Notes under the pieces: generated by a model
Told to the model about the DNA's origin: nothing
Seen by the model: only the letters and a program-made list of their open reading frames with translations
Database searches by the model: none
Shown: positions 8,148-17,932 of the stretch, piece by piece
Layout of the letters: the number at the start of each line of letters is the position of its first letter
How positions within the stretch are numbered: the first letter of the stretch is position 1
Made by a program: the position numbers and the translations under genes
Source of the DNA: Vibrio plantisponsor
Lineage (GTDB): Bacteria > Pseudomonadota > Gammaproteobacteria > Enterobacterales > Vibrionaceae
Assembly (NCBI RefSeq): GCF_013041605.1
Contig: NZ_JABEQC010000006.1
Coordinates: 211,299-275,298, forward strand
Length of the DNA stretch: 64,000 nucleotides
Direction of reading: 5' to 3'

Positions 8148-9332
8148 TTAACAAGTTTCGATGGTTTCAGCAGGCACTCTCACCCAACCTTCCATCAACA
8201 CTCGTGCGCTCCGACTCATCACGGCTTTTTCTACTTTCCAGCCGCTTTGTTCTGTCGCACTGGCTTTTGCCCCTACCTTTAATGTTCCGGACGGGTGACC
8301 AAAAGTAACAGATTGTTTTTCTCCACCACCTGCAGCCAAATTGACTAAGGTGCCGGGCACGCAAGCCGCCGCAGCGATGGAGACGGCAGCTGTCCCCATC
8401 ATTGCGTGGTGCAATTTACCCATAGAGAGCGCTCTAACCAGTACATCAACATCTGACTCTAGAACGGTTTTACCACTCGACGATTGATACGTTTTTGGCT
8501 TGGCGACAAAAGCCACCTTAGGCGTATGTTGACGGGTTTTCGCCTCTTCTAAATTTTGGATTAAGCCCATCTTTAACGCGCCATGTGCACGTATTTTTTC
8601 AAACATCGCCAATGCTTTTACGTCGTTATTGATATCTTCTTGTAATTCCGTACCCTGATAACCAATAGCAGCAGCATCGACAAAAATCGTAGGTATTCCA
8701 GCGTTGATCATGGTGACATTCAAGGTACCAACTTCAGGTACGATTAAATCATCAACCAAATTGCCCGTTGGGAACATCGAACCTTCACCGTCCGCTGGGT
8801 CCATAAAATCGACCTGAATTTCTGCGGCTGGAAACGTCACTCCATCCAGTTCAAAATCACCTGTTTCCTGAACCATTCCATTAACAATGGGTACATGAAC
8901 GACGATGGTTTTGCTGATGTTCACCTGCCATACACGCACTTCCAAAATACCGTTTTCAGGAATCCGCGATTCTGGAATGAGACCAGCATGAATCGCAAAT
9001 GGACCGATAGCTGCAGACAAGTTCCCGCAGTTGCCACTCCAATCAACAAATGGTTTGTCGATAGATACCTGACCGAAAAGATAATCAACATCGTGGTCAG
9101 CACGATCGCTTTTCGAAACAATGACCGTCTTGCTTGTGCTTGAAGTAGCGCCGCCCATACCATCAATTTGTTTGCCGTAAGGGTCTGGGCTACCGATAAC
9201 ACGCATCAGAAGTTTGTCTCGCGCTTCACCTGCGACTTGCGCTGCTTTTGGTAGCTCATCAAGCCTAAAAAACACGCCTTTACTGGTTCCACCACGCATG
9301 TAGGTAGCAGGAACTTTGATTTGAGAAGTCAT
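8148..9332 (-). CDS. prpF: 2-methylaconitate cis-trans isomerase (AcnD partner)
   Basis: 394 residues of the PrpF/diaminopimelate-epimerase fold. The N-terminal TYMRGGTSKGVFF is the signature of the family, and the paired Cys-containing active-site region WSGNCGNLSAAIGPFA is present. PrpF isomerises the 2-methylaconitate made by AcnD so that it can be hydrated to 2-methylisocitrate; organisms with AcnD instead of PrpD need it. It follows acnD after 10 bases in the operon. The start ATG has GGAG a few bases ahead. Confidence 0.93.
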   Translation of the reverse strand: MTSQIKVPATYMRGGTSKGVFFRLDELPKAAQVAGEARDKLLMRVIGSPDPYGKQIDGMGGATSSTSKTVIVSKSDRADHDVDYLFGQVSIDKPFVDWSGNCGNLSAAIGPFAIHAGLIPESRIPENGILEVRVWQVNISKTIVVHVPIVNGMVQETGDFELDGVTFPAAEIQVDFMDPADGEGSMFPTGNLVDDLIVPEVGTLNVTMINAGIPTIFVDAAAIGYQGTELQEDINNDVKALAMFEKIRAHGALKMGLIQNLEEAKTRQHTPKVAFVAKPKTYQSSSGKTVLESDVDVLVRALSMGKLHHAMMGTAAVSIAAAACVPGTLVNLAAGGGEKQSVTFGHPSGTLKVGAKASATEQSGWKVEKAVMSRSARVLMEGWVRVPAETIETC

Positions 9333-9342
9333 TCTTTATCTC

Positions 9343-11922
9343 CTACTGCGCTAAGAAGTCTTGCGCAAAGCGCTGCAACACACCACCTGCGTTGTACACA
9401 TTCACTTCATCGGCGGTATCTAGGCGACACGTGACTGCAACATCCAATTTTTCACCGTTGCTACGGGTAATCACTAATGCCAAATCCACACCCGGCTTTA
9501 TCTCGCCCGCTACATCGTAGAGTTCAGTACCATCTAAGGCTAAAGTGTTGCGATTAACGCCATCTTTAAACTGCAGCGGTAATACGCCCATGCCGACTAA
9601 GTTAGTACGGTGAATACGCTCAAAGCCCTCTGCGACAATGGCTTCAACGCCCGCAAGACGAACGCCTTTTGCAGCCCAATCTCGTGAAGAACCTTGCCCA
9701 TAGTCAGCTCCCGCCACAATAATCAGCGGTTGTTTACGCTCCATGTAGGTTTCTATCGCCTCCCACATGCGAGTTACTTTGCCTTCAGGTTCAATACGAG
9801 CCAGTGAGCCCTGTACCACTTCACCATTTTCCTTCACCATTTCATTAAACAGTTTCGGGTTTGCGAATGTTGCTCGCTGTGCAGTCAAATGGTCGCCACG
9901 GTGTGTCGCGTAAGAGTTAAAATCCTCTTCCGGCACTTTCATCTTTGTCAGGTATTCCCCTGCAGCGCTGGATGCCAGAATCGCATTTGAAGGAGACAAA
10001 TGGTCAGTGGTGATGTTGTCACCGAGCACAGCTAAAGGACGCATACCTTTCAAAGTACGCTCACCCGCAAGTGCACCTTCCCAATAAGGCGGACGACGAA
10101 TATAAGTACTCATTGGGCGCCAGTCATACAGTGGACTGCTGCTCTTTTGTGCGTCATCCAGTTTAAACATCTGAATATAGACTTGGTTAAATTGTTCTGG
10201 CTTAACGTGTTGACTGACAACTTGGTCAATCTCTTCATCACTTGGCCAAACATCATTAAGGTAGATTGGCTTTCCGTTAACGTCATGACCTAAGGCGTCA
10301 CGTTCAATATCAAAACGAATGGTGCCAGCTAAAGCATAAGCAACCACAAGCGGTGGAGAAGCTAGGAATGCTTGTTTTGCATAAGGATGGATACGACCAT
10401 CGAAGTTACGGTTACCAGACAATACCGCGGTAGCGTATAAGTCACGGTCAATGATCTCTTGCTGAATAACTGGATCTAACGCGCCGCTCATACCATTACA
10501 CGTGGTACATGCGTAGCCGACAATGCCAAAACCAAGCTGTTCTAATTCTGGTAATAATCCCGCTTCTTCTAGATAGAGTTTTGCCACTTTAGAGCCTGGT
10601 GCAAACGAAGTTTTCACCCAAGGTTTGCGAACCAACCCGAGTTGATTGGCTTTTTTCGCTAACAAACCGGCAGCTACCACGTTACGAGGGTTACTGGTGT
10701 TAGTGCAGGAAGTTATTGCAGCGATGATCACCGCGCCATCTGGCATCTCACCTTCTTTTTCTTGCCATTTTCCGGCAATACCGCGAGCGGCTAGTTGAGA
10801 AGTAGGTAGACGACGATGTGGGTTGGAAGGACCTGCTAGGTTGCGTTCTACAGTCGATAAGTCAAATTCAAGTACACGTTCATACTCAGCGTTTGTAAGA
10901 CTATCAGCCCATAAGCCGGTTTCTTTTGCGTATTGCTCTACCAAAGCAACCTGCTCAGCATCACGACCAGTCAGTTTTAGGTAATTGATGGTCTGCTCAT
11001 CAATGTAGAACATACCCGCACTCGCACCGTATTCTGGCGTCATGTTAGAGATAGTGGCACGGTCGCCGATGGTAAGATCTTTGGCGCCTTCACCATAGAA
11101 CTCCAAATAGCAGGAGACCACTTTTTGATTACGCAGAAATTCGGTAATAGCCAGTACGATATCCGTAGCGGTAATCCCCGGATTACGCTTACCTATCAGT
11201 TTCACACCCACGATGTCAGGTAAGCGCATCATTGAAGGACGACCGAGCATCACGGTTTCAGCTTCTAAACCGCCAACACCGATTGCAATAACACCCAGTG
11301 AATCCACGTGTGGTGTATGGCTGTCAGTACCTACGCAAGTATCAGGAAATGCGACACCATCTTTTAGTTGAATGACAGGCGACATTTTTTCGAGGTTAAT
11401 CTGGTGCATGATGCCGTTACCCGCTGGGATAACACTGACATTCTCAAATGCGGTCTTACACCATTCGATAAAGTGGAATCTGTCTTCGTTACGACGCTCT
11501 TCAATCTCACGGTTTTTATCGAACGCATCAGAATCGAAGCCAGCGTGTTCAACAGCAAGAGAGTGGTCAACAATCAGCTGTGTTTCGACGACTGGGTTAA
11601 CTTTGGCTGGGTCACCGCCTTGATCGGCAATTGCATCGCGCAGTCCTGCAAGGTCAACTAATGCTGTTTGTCCCAAGATATCGTGGCAAACAACACGCGC
11701 TGGATACCAAGGGAAATCCATATCGCGTTTACGTTCAATAATCTGTTTCAGAGAATCGACCAATGTTTCAGGGTCGCAGCGGCGTACTAAGTTTTCTGCA
11801 AGCACGCGCGAAGTATAAGGCAGCTTTTCGTAAGCATTGGGAGATATCTGATTAACGGCTTCACGAGTGTCAAAATAACTAATCTGGCTTCCCGGAAGCG
11901 TTTTTTTATAGGTATTGTTCAT
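9343..11922 (-). CDS. acnD: Fe/S-dependent 2-methylcitrate dehydratase
   Basis: 859-residue aconitase-superfamily enzyme that dehydrates 2-methylcitrate to 2-methyl-cis-aconitate (trans isomer), replacing PrpD. The three cluster ligands are visible: Cys406 in AAITSCTNTSNP and Cys472/Cys475 in GYACTTCNGMSG. GADYGQGSSRDWAAKGV marks the C-terminal swivel domain. The operon link to prpF, prpC and prpB separates it from housekeeping AcnA. Oxygen-labile cluster use is family knowledge. The upstream gap to prpC is 118 bases. Confidence 0.94.
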   Translation of the reverse strand: MNNTYKKTLPGSQISYFDTREAVNQISPNAYEKLPYTSRVLAENLVRRCDPETLVDSLKQIIERKRDMDFPWYPARVVCHDILGQTALVDLAGLRDAIADQGGDPAKVNPVVETQLIVDHSLAVEHAGFDSDAFDKNREIEERRNEDRFHFIEWCKTAFENVSVIPAGNGIMHQINLEKMSPVIQLKDGVAFPDTCVGTDSHTPHVDSLGVIAIGVGGLEAETVMLGRPSMMRLPDIVGVKLIGKRNPGITATDIVLAITEFLRNQKVVSCYLEFYGEGAKDLTIGDRATISNMTPEYGASAGMFYIDEQTINYLKLTGRDAEQVALVEQYAKETGLWADSLTNAEYERVLEFDLSTVERNLAGPSNPHRRLPTSQLAARGIAGKWQEKEGEMPDGAVIIAAITSCTNTSNPRNVVAAGLLAKKANQLGLVRKPWVKTSFAPGSKVAKLYLEEAGLLPELEQLGFGIVGYACTTCNGMSGALDPVIQQEIIDRDLYATAVLSGNRNFDGRIHPYAKQAFLASPPLVVAYALAGTIRFDIERDALGHDVNGKPIYLNDVWPSDEEIDQVVSQHVKPEQFNQVYIQMFKLDDAQKSSSPLYDWRPMSTYIRRPPYWEGALAGERTLKGMRPLAVLGDNITTDHLSPSNAILASSAAGEYLTKMKVPEEDFNSYATHRGDHLTAQRATFANPKLFNEMVKENGEVVQGSLARIEPEGKVTRMWEAIETYMERKQPLIIVAGADYGQGSSRDWAAKGVRLAGVEAIVAEGFERIHRTNLVGMGVLPLQFKDGVNRNTLALDGTELYDVAGEIKPGVDLALVITRSNGEKLDVAVTCRLDTADEVNVYNAGGVLQRFAQDFLAQ

Positions 11923-12040
11923 CGCTTCTTCCTTCTAACTCCGTCCTATCAAATTTTTAGGAGTGACTTTATGGTGCATGAAACAAGGCGCTACTCCCTA
12001 CAAGCACAGCGCCTTTCTATACTGTTAACTACGTATACGA

Positions 12041-13180
12041 TTAACTGCGTTTTTCGATTGGAACCCAATCTTGATGCTCAGGACCTGTGTAATCAGCGCT
12101 TGGACGAATAATTCGGTTGTTCGCGCGTTGTTCATACACGTGTGCTGCCCAACCTGTTAAACGACTCATCACAAAAATAGGTGTGAACAGCTTGGTTGGA
12201 ATATCCATAAAGTGATAAGCCGACGCGTGGAAGAAGTCCGCGTTACAGAACAAGTCTTTTTCACGCTTCATCACCGCTTCAACACGTTCTGAAACTGCGT
12301 AAAGTTGTTTATCACCAACGAATTCAGAAAGCTCTTTTGACCAACGCTTAATCAGTGCGTTACGTGGGTCGCTCTCTCGATAGATGGCATGACCAAAGCC
12401 CATAATTTTGTCTTTGTTCGCCAGCATGCGCAGAATGTTTTGTTCCGCTTCATCAGGTGTCTGCCAGTTCTCGATCATCTCCATTGCCGCTTCATTAGCA
12501 CCACCGTGAAGTGGTCCACGTAACGTGCCGATTGCAGCAGTCACACAGGAATGCAAATCAGATAAAGTAGAAGCGCAAACACGAGCAGCAAAGGTTGAAG
12601 CATTAAATTCGTGTTCTGCGTAAACGATTAGAGAGGTATGCATTACCTGTTTGAACAAATCACTTGGCGCTTTATCAGTCAACATTTTTAAGAAATAACC
12701 GCCGATAGAATCTTCGCTGCGATCTTCTGTATCAATGCGTACGCCATCATGGCTGAATCTATACCAATAACAGATAATCGCTGGGAACAAAGCTAACATG
12801 CGTTCTGTAGCAGCCACTTGTTGTGAGAAATCTTGCTCAGTTTCTAGATTGCCCAACATTGAACATCCGGTACGCATTACATCCATTGGATGAGCGTCGG
12901 CTGGAATCAATTCAAGTACATCCTTAAGAGGTTTAGGCAGACCGCGCAAACCAATCAAGCGCGTTTTGTATTGGTCTAATTCAGCTTGGTTTGGTAGATG
13001 CCCAACTAATAGTAAGTGGGCAACCTCTTCAAACTGCGCATTGTTGGCTAGATCTGTGATGTCGTAACCACGATAAGTTAGACCTGTACCTGTTTTACCA
13101 ACCGTACATAAAGCGGTGCTTCCAGCACTTTGACCACGTAGGCCAGCTCCGCCTAGCTCTCCTTTAGGGGAATGAGGCAT
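12041..13180 (-). CDS. prpC: 2-methylcitrate synthase
   Basis: Condenses propionyl-CoA with oxaloacetate. It is a type II citrate-synthase relative of 379 residues. Active-site segments are seen: LHGGANEAAMEMI (first His), GFGHAIYRESDPR (second His) and the C-terminal RLTGWAAHVYEQR. I place the start at the ATG of MPHSPKG because AGGAG lies six to seven bases ahead; an in-frame ATG 21 bases upstream would swallow that ribosome site. The gene is second in the prp operon after a 235-base spacer from prpB, which holds a 7-bp hairpin (13286-13308) but no ORF. Confidence 0.95.
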   Translation of the reverse strand: MPHSPKGELGGAGLRGQSAGSTALCTVGKTGTGLTYRGYDITDLANNAQFEEVAHLLLVGHLPNQAELDQYKTRLIGLRGLPKPLKDVLELIPADAHPMDVMRTGCSMLGNLETEQDFSQQVAATERMLALFPAIICYWYRFSHDGVRIDTEDRSEDSIGGYFLKMLTDKAPSDLFKQVMHTSLIVYAEHEFNASTFAARVCASTLSDLHSCVTAAIGTLRGPLHGGANEAAMEMIENWQTPDEAEQNILRMLANKDKIMGFGHAIYRESDPRNALIKRWSKELSEFVGDKQLYAVSERVEAVMKREKDLFCNADFFHASAYHFMDIPTKLFTPIFVMSRLTGWAAHVYEQRANNRIIRPSADYTGPEHQDWVPIEKRS

Positions 13181-13415
13181 GTTGAACTCCTTTTGTCGCA
13201 TTGCTTCGGGCTATAAAAGCCGACCTCATTGGGTCCACCTCTTGGGTGCTGTAGCTCAGCGGTTTCACGTTATTGGATTATTTTTGAAAACGCAGGCTTT
13301 ACGTTTTCTATGTTTCTTAGCTTATTTAAAAGCCTTGTCTAAACACTATTTCAGTTTTCTTGGGCTTCCCTACTCACTGCAAGACAATTAATAGGGATTT
13401 AATTTTTAATTATGT

Positions 13416-14303
13416 CTACTTGCTAAACAGTTGATCTAATTTGTCTTCGTAACTGTGATAGTTCAGATATTCATACAGCTCTTTACGGGTCTGCATATTA
13501 TCGAGCATGGCTTCCTGATTACCATTTTCTAAAATGTGGCTATACACCATCTCAGCAGCTTTGTTCATCGCACGGAATGCACTCAGTGGATAAAGCACCA
13601 TATCGACTTTCGATTTAGCCAACTCTTCGCAGTTGTACAAAGGCGTTTGGCCAAACTCAGTAATGTTGGCAAGAATTGGTACGTGTTTACCTGTTGCCGA
13701 ATGCAGAGCCGTTGAGAAACGTTCATATTGTTGAAGTTCCGTCATAGCTTCTGGGAAAATCATATCCGCACCAGCTTCAACACAGGCAATTGCTCTTTCA
13801 ATCGCACTATCCATACCTTCAACCGCAAGCGCATCGGTACGAGCCATGATGACAAATTCTGGGTTATGACGCGCATCAACCGCTGCTTTAACGCGATCTG
13901 CCATCTCTTCCAAACTGACAATGGCTTTATTCGGACGGTGACCACAACGTTTTTGAGCCACTTGATCTTCCATATGAACCGCAGCAGCGCCCGCTTTTTC
14001 CATCGCTTTTATCGTACGGCCAATATTGAATGCACCACCAAAACCAGTATCAATATCCACAAGAAGTGGTAAATCACAGGCGTTAGTAATGCGGTCAACA
14101 TCGACCAGAACATCGTTCAAGGTTGTAATACCCAGATCCGGTAAACCATAAGAAGCATTAGCAATACCTCCGCCGGAAAGATAAATAGCTTGATGACCCA
14201 GTTTCTTCGCCATCATGGCGCAGTATGGGTTTATGGTGCCTACAATTTGCAACGGGTTATTGGTTTTAACTGCAAGTCGAAACTTTGCTCCTGGGCTTAA
14301 CAT
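13416..14303 (-). CDS. prpB: 2-methylisocitrate lyase
   Basis: Cleaves 2-methylisocitrate to pyruvate and succinate, the last step of the cycle. 295 residues of the isocitrate-lyase/PEP-mutase TIM-barrel family. The catalytic Cys loop reads [10 protein letters not shown] (KRCGH) and the Mg-site sequence is [17 protein letters not shown] precedes the ATG. It is the first structural gene, 10 bases after the gntR regulator. Confidence 0.95.
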   Translation of the reverse strand: MLSPGAKFRLAVKTNNPLQIVGTINPYCAMMAKKLGHQAIYLSGGGIANASYGLPDLGITTLNDVLVDVDRITNACDLPLLVDIDTGFGGAFNIGRTIKAMEKAGAAAVHMEDQVAQKRCGHRPNKAIVSLEEMADRVKAAVDARHNPEFVIMARTDALAVEGMDSAIERAIACVEAGADMIFPEAMTELQQYERFSTALHSATGKHVPILANITEFGQTPLYNCEELAKSKVDMVLYPLSAFRAMNKAAEMVYSHILENGNQEAMLDNMQTRKELYEYLNYHSYEDKLDQLFSK

Positions 14304-14313
14304 TTGATTCTCC

Positions 14314-15018
14314 TTAATCTAGATCTTTAGCTTCGCTTAGAATCTGTTGTTCTATTAAACGTCGACTTCTTGATATATGGCGACGCATCAGCATTTCTGC
14401 CAGCTCTTCATCTCTGTTACGAATGGCTTGCAGGATAAATTTGTGTTCGTCCAACGCTTCTACCGGACGAGACTGTGCACGTGGTGACTGATATCGATAC
14501 ATACGCAGCAAGTGATACAGTTCATCACACAGCAATGAAATCAATTGACTGTTACGGCTTGCCTTTATGATGCGATAGTGAAAGTCAAAATCGCCTTGTT
14601 GATGAAAGTAAGATGCACCATCTACTTGATCAATATGCGCAGAATGTGTCGACAATAGCGTTTCTAAGCCAGCAATTTCGATTTCAGTAATATTACGGGC
14701 AGCAAGGCGTGCCGCCATGCCCTCTAATGCTTCACGCACCGCATATAATTCGACCAGCTTTTCAGAAGAGAATTGAATGACGCGCGCACCAACGTGCGGA
14801 ATACGCTCGATTAAGCCTAATCCTTCGATACGCATTAATGCTTCTCGTAAAGGACCACGGCTTACTTCAAAACGCTTAGCTAGCTCAGGCTCAGATATTT
14901 TGCTACCAGGAGCAATTTGCCCTTCTACAATCGCTTCAATCAAATACTCAGTCAGGTTTTCTGATTTGGTATTTTCTTTTTCACCAACAAGCGGTTTTCT
15001 CAATTCACTGTTCATCAT
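14314..15018 (-). CDS. GntR-family (FCD) regulator of the prp operon
   Basis: 234 residues: an N-terminal winged helix ([25 protein letters not shown], about residues 40-65) and a C-terminal all-helical FCD ligand domain with the usual Asp/His metal-ligand pattern ([12 protein letters not shown] and later HISRS). It heads the prp operon, so it most likely senses a methylcitrate-cycle intermediate and represses the operon and itself. This differs from the sigma-54 PrpR of enterics. The start has two adjacent ATGs with AAGAAG ahead; the first is used here. Confidence 0.88.
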   Translation of the reverse strand: MMNSELRKPLVGEKENTKSENLTEYLIEAIVEGQIAPGSKISEPELAKRFEVSRGPLREALMRIEGLGLIERIPHVGARVIQFSSEKLVELYAVREALEGMAARLAARNITEIEIAGLETLLSTHSAHIDQVDGASYFHQQGDFDFHYRIIKASRNSQLISLLCDELYHLLRMYRYQSPRAQSRPVEALDEHKFILQAIRNRDEELAEMLMRRHISRSRRLIEQQILSEAKDLD

Positions 15019-15087
15019 GTCTTCTTAATCGTACTTGCGAGTTCTTTTAGGAAGCTCACTAAGGAATGAACACACTATAGATGCACA

Positions 15088-15259
15088 GATTGTCGACAAT
15101 CAAGATAATTGTCGACAAATTAGACTAAGGTATAAACCCTACATCGTTTCAATAATTCAATATATTTACTCTATCTACCTGTATTTAAATAATAATATTT
15201 AAATTAGATTTAACATAGGCAAGTTAGGCAACGCGTTGGAAACAATCGACATGTCGACA
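15088..15259. promoter_or_regulatory. Three TGTCGACA palindromes upstream of gntR-prp
   Basis: GATTGTCGACAATC (15088-15101) is a perfect 14-bp palindrome. TTGTCGACAA (15109-15118) is a second, 19-20 bases away centre to centre (about two helical turns). TGTCGACA (15252-15259) is a third, more distant core. The first pair lies 70-100 bases before the gntR start codon, over the expected promoter. Palindromes of this size suit a dimeric GntR/FCD protein; binding is inferred. Confidence 0.65.
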
Positions 15260-15569
15260 GTTTAAGTAGAACTAGATTTTGTCCTTTAGGAAAATATGAG
15301 AGTGGACACAGAAGTCGTCGTGAAAGGAACTCGCTTTCAATCAACTATTTTTGAGTGCGTTAAAATTATTTTTAAAATATAACTATTTGTATTTATTGGT
15401 TAATTAAATGAAAAGCCGTTTTACTTCAAAAAAAACAGCTTTTAAACTATTGATCTCGATCATATTTAGGAATAAAGTGTGAACACGGTCACAATGAAGA
15501 CATCAAGTATGTTTCGCTTCATTGTCTAGTTCAAAAAAATAGAAATAGATACTAAGTCGAGGTTGCGTA
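15260..15569. promoter_or_regulatory. Intergenic region with CRP-type and FNR-like sites
   Basis: No gene is seen in this AT-rich stretch. At 15478-15493 there is TGTGA-ACACGG-TCACA, an exact match to the CRP half-site consensus with six-base spacing. At 15450-15463 TTGAT-CTCG-ATCAT differs from the FNR consensus by one base. Both lie about 75-120 bases before the start codon of the small ORF at 15570, a typical activator position, and far (430-475 bases) from gntR. Confidence 0.6.
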
Positions 15570-15767
15570 ATGAACACTTTAAATATTGAAACCCAAGCAT
15601 CAAACCGTCTAGCTACTAAATTTGCTAACTTCATTGCTTCATTTTTCACATCTGAAAACAAAAGCAAAGCGCCTAAAACAAGCTATAAAGGTGAATCGTT
15701 CTCATCTGTGATGACAACTGCACAACGCATTGGTTGTGACATGGCACACTTTAACTACATCTCTTAA
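15570..15767 (+). CDS. Small hypothetical protein, 65 residues
   Basis: I do not recognise a named family. The ORF has GAGG about eight bases ahead of its ATG, ordinary codon use, and upstream CRP-type and FNR-like sites, all supporting expression. The peptide is basic and soluble-looking, with a Ser/Lys-rich middle (SENKSKAPKTSYKG) and a short amphipathic N-terminal half (ATKFANFIASFF). There is no signal peptide or clear membrane span. It stands alone between the divergent gntR operon and the convergent EAL gene. A small regulatory or stress protein is possible, but nothing in it shows a function. Confidence 0.55.
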   Translation: MNTLNIETQASNRLATKFANFIASFFTSENKSKAPKTSYKGESFSSVMTTAQRIGCDMAHFNYIS

Positions 15768-15871
15768 GCGACTAATAAAGTATCTTTAACATCACTTAAA
15801 TTGTAGGTAATAGTAATAAACGTGATGACAAGACCTATTGCGTGAAAGCAAAGGCCTTGTAAAGAACAAAA

Positions 15872-16648
15872 TCAAAGAAGAGTAAAATCGACACTAGGAA
15901 GGGATTCGAATCCGGGTTTGGCAAAATAGTACCCTTGCATTAAATCGATACCGGCATCTCTCAAGAAAATCATCTCTTCCTTGGTCTCGATACCCTCAGC
16001 AAGTGGCGTAATATTCAATTCTGCAAACATAGCTAAACAGTGTTTTATGATCACTTGTTTAACAGGGTCTTTATCTATGTTTCGGATTAACTCCATATCC
16101 AGTTTAGCGATGTCTGTTTGAAAACCCGCCAGAAGATTTAACCCTGAGTAACCCGAGCCAAAATCATCTATCGCCGTCCTAAACCCCAAGTTTTTGTAAC
16201 ACTCAACAATGTGTTTTATGTGTTCATGATCTTTAACTTTCTCTACTTCCGTAAATTCAAACATAATGTTTTCGATTGGAAAGTTATACTCCTTCGCGGC
16301 TTCTAACGTGGTACGAATACAAAGTTCAGGTTGATACACAGCATTAGGCAGGAAGTTAATACTCAACACAGAATCAATATTAAGCTTTGATGCTAAAGCA
16401 ATTGCCTTAACTCGACAAAGTTGATCAAACCGATATCTGTTTTCATCATTCACCTTCTCAATGACAGAGAAGGCCGATTCATTTTGTGTTCCCCTAACTA
16501 GAGCTTCGTAACCAAATATCGTTTGGGTCGAGTATTGAATTAATGGCTGAAACGCCATCGTAAAATCAAAACCAAGATCTTTTCTCTCTAAACACTGTTT
16601 GCATGACATCTTATCGTGATCCGCAAGTTTTACTGTTTTATCAACCAT
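15872..16648 (-). CDS. EAL-domain cyclic-di-GMP phosphodiesterase
   Basis: 258 residues, essentially one EAL domain after a short Cys-containing N-terminus (CKQCLE at about 16-21). Catalytic elements are intact: EALVRG at 48-53, NFLPNA, EFTE, DDFGSGYSG with the two metal Asps, KLD, the loop Glu in LAEGIE, and QGYYFAKP. It should hydrolyse c-di-GMP to pGpG, affecting motility and biofilm choice. There is no GGDEF, membrane or obvious sensor domain, so it is probably cytosolic and controlled by expression or a partner. It is a single gene. Confidence 0.92.
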   Translation of the reverse strand: MVDKTVKLADHDKMSCKQCLERKDLGFDFTMAFQPLIQYSTQTIFGYEALVRGTQNESAFSVIEKVNDENRYRFDQLCRVKAIALASKLNIDSVLSINFLPNAVYQPELCIRTTLEAAKEYNFPIENIMFEFTEVEKVKDHEHIKHIVECYKNLGFRTAIDDFGSGYSGLNLLAGFQTDIAKLDMELIRNIDKDPVKQVIIKHCLAMFAELNITPLAEGIETKEEMIFLRDAGIDLMQGYYFAKPGFESLPSVDFTLL

Positions 16649-16979
16649 ATCTTTTCGTTTTTAAAACGTTATTTATATTGAAGTTAGCTGTTAGACGAGT
16701 TTTAAGCAAAGCCTATTAGATGTTCACTCAACAAAGAGCACAATTTGTATTAACTACCTATTGAACAAGGATTACATACCAAGTAGCTGATATGGCATGT
16801 ATATGTGGTCATTCGACCTCACTGATTTAAACCCTTTAGAGAGGGCTTGATGATTGGGCGCAAACAAGGAAGAGCTACGCAGGTTAACTCTCCCCTATAA
16901 ACAGCCAACATTAATAACGAATAAGCTGTTTAACTAACTTACTAATGTTGATTTAAGGCTTCGTTTGTCCAATCTGCTT
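16649..16979. other. Intergenic, no gene seen
   Basis: 331 bases between the EAL gene (its promoter side) and the end of the homocysteine methyltransferase gene. No ORF with a ribosome site is visible. Two interleaved inverted repeats are present: AAACAGC at 16899-16905 with GCTGTTT at 16925-16931, and CAACATTA at 16906-16913 with TAATGTTG at 16943-16950. They cannot both form as simple hairpins. No T-tract marks a terminator. Confidence 0.5.
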
Positions 16980-17909
16980 TTATGGGCGCAGATAATCGGA
17001 AAAATGTTTACTCAATTCGTTGATATGTTCCGGACCTATGCCACAGCAGCCGCCAATCAAACTCGCTCCTTGTTTGTGCCATTTGTCTGCAATTTCTGCG
17101 TACACAGTTAGATTGAGATCATCACGGAGTTCATCTAAGCCATCATTTGCTGTTGCATCTTTTGTTGTTGGAGGAAATGCGTTGGCATAAACGCCAAGTT
17201 GAATCCCTTCAGCATCAAGCGATTCCAACGTCGTTCTTGCAACAATCAAAGCGTCTTCCATAATTTCAGGTTGGCTACAATTGAACAAAATCGCGTTCAC
17301 ATTCAATGCTGCCATCGCTTCAACCGCTTGCTTAACCGTCTCACCAGAACGAAGCTTTGGTACTTCCGTTTTCTCACTGTCATCTAGAGTAAAAGAAACC
17401 CAAAACGGTTTATTTCCAGTACCTAGCGCCCTTACCTGCTGATAAATAGTACTGGATTCTGCAATCAAACTCTGTGTTTCAGCTAGCCATATATCGATAT
17501 GAGCATCAAGCCCTTTGATAAGTGGCGACGCAATCTTTTCTGCATTTTCAGGTTGATAGAGATCTGCACGATAAGAGCCAAACAGTGGAGGAATAGAACC
17601 CGCAACCAACGTCTGCTTACCTTCAGCAATCACCGCGTCTCTGGCTACCTTGCCTGCTCTGTCTGCTAGCACCTCAGCTTGAGAATCGAAGCACTCTTGT
17701 CCGATGTGGAAAGGCACAAGTGCATAACTGTTGGTAGTAATAACTTGTGCGCCATTTTGAATGAATGAGCGGTGAACTTCGCCGACAACTTCTGGCGCTT
17801 CCATCATAGCCAACGCTGACCATTCTGGTTGACGAAACGGCGCACCACGACGCTTCAACTCTCTGCCCATACCGCCATCTAATATGGTAACCAACTGCTG
17901 ACCTGACAT
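16980..17909 (-). CDS. Homocysteine S-methyltransferase family protein
   Basis: 309 residues of the Pfam S-methyl-trans family (MmuM/betaine-homocysteine type). Zinc-ligand cysteines are visible in AILFNCSQPE and in the C-terminal GGCCGIGPEH. The N-terminal ILDGGMGRELKRRG is the usual first strand and Gly-rich turn. It would methylate homocysteine to methionine from S-methylmethionine or a similar donor, without cobalamin, so its place beside the B12 operon is not functional evidence. AAGGGAG is positioned well before the ATG. A near-perfect MetJ box upstream supports a role in methionine metabolism. Confidence 0.85.
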   Translation of the reverse strand: MSGQQLVTILDGGMGRELKRRGAPFRQPEWSALAMMEAPEVVGEVHRSFIQNGAQVITTNSYALVPFHIGQECFDSQAEVLADRAGKVARDAVIAEGKQTLVAGSIPPLFGSYRADLYQPENAEKIASPLIKGLDAHIDIWLAETQSLIAESSTIYQQVRALGTGNKPFWVSFTLDDSEKTEVPKLRSGETVKQAVEAMAALNVNAILFNCSQPEIMEDALIVARTTLESLDAEGIQLGVYANAFPPTTKDATANDGLDELRDDLNLTVYAEIADKWHKQGASLIGGCCGIGPEHINELSKHFSDYLRP

Positions 17910-17932
17910 ACAAACTCCCTTATATTCTTTTT

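Noticed and set aside
13202..13415. Possible small RNA or gene in the prpC-prpB spacer
   Set aside because: Only a 7-bp hairpin and short repeats are seen; no promoter and terminator pair.
15828..15860. Imperfect hairpin ACAAGACC...GGCCTTGT between the small ORF and the EAL gene
   Set aside because: Mismatched stem and no T-tract on either strand; too weak to call a terminator.
16899..16950. Two interleaved inverted repeats that could be read as a pseudoknot or switch
   Set aside because: Arms of 7-8 bp in AT-rich DNA arise by chance, and no expression signal is attached.
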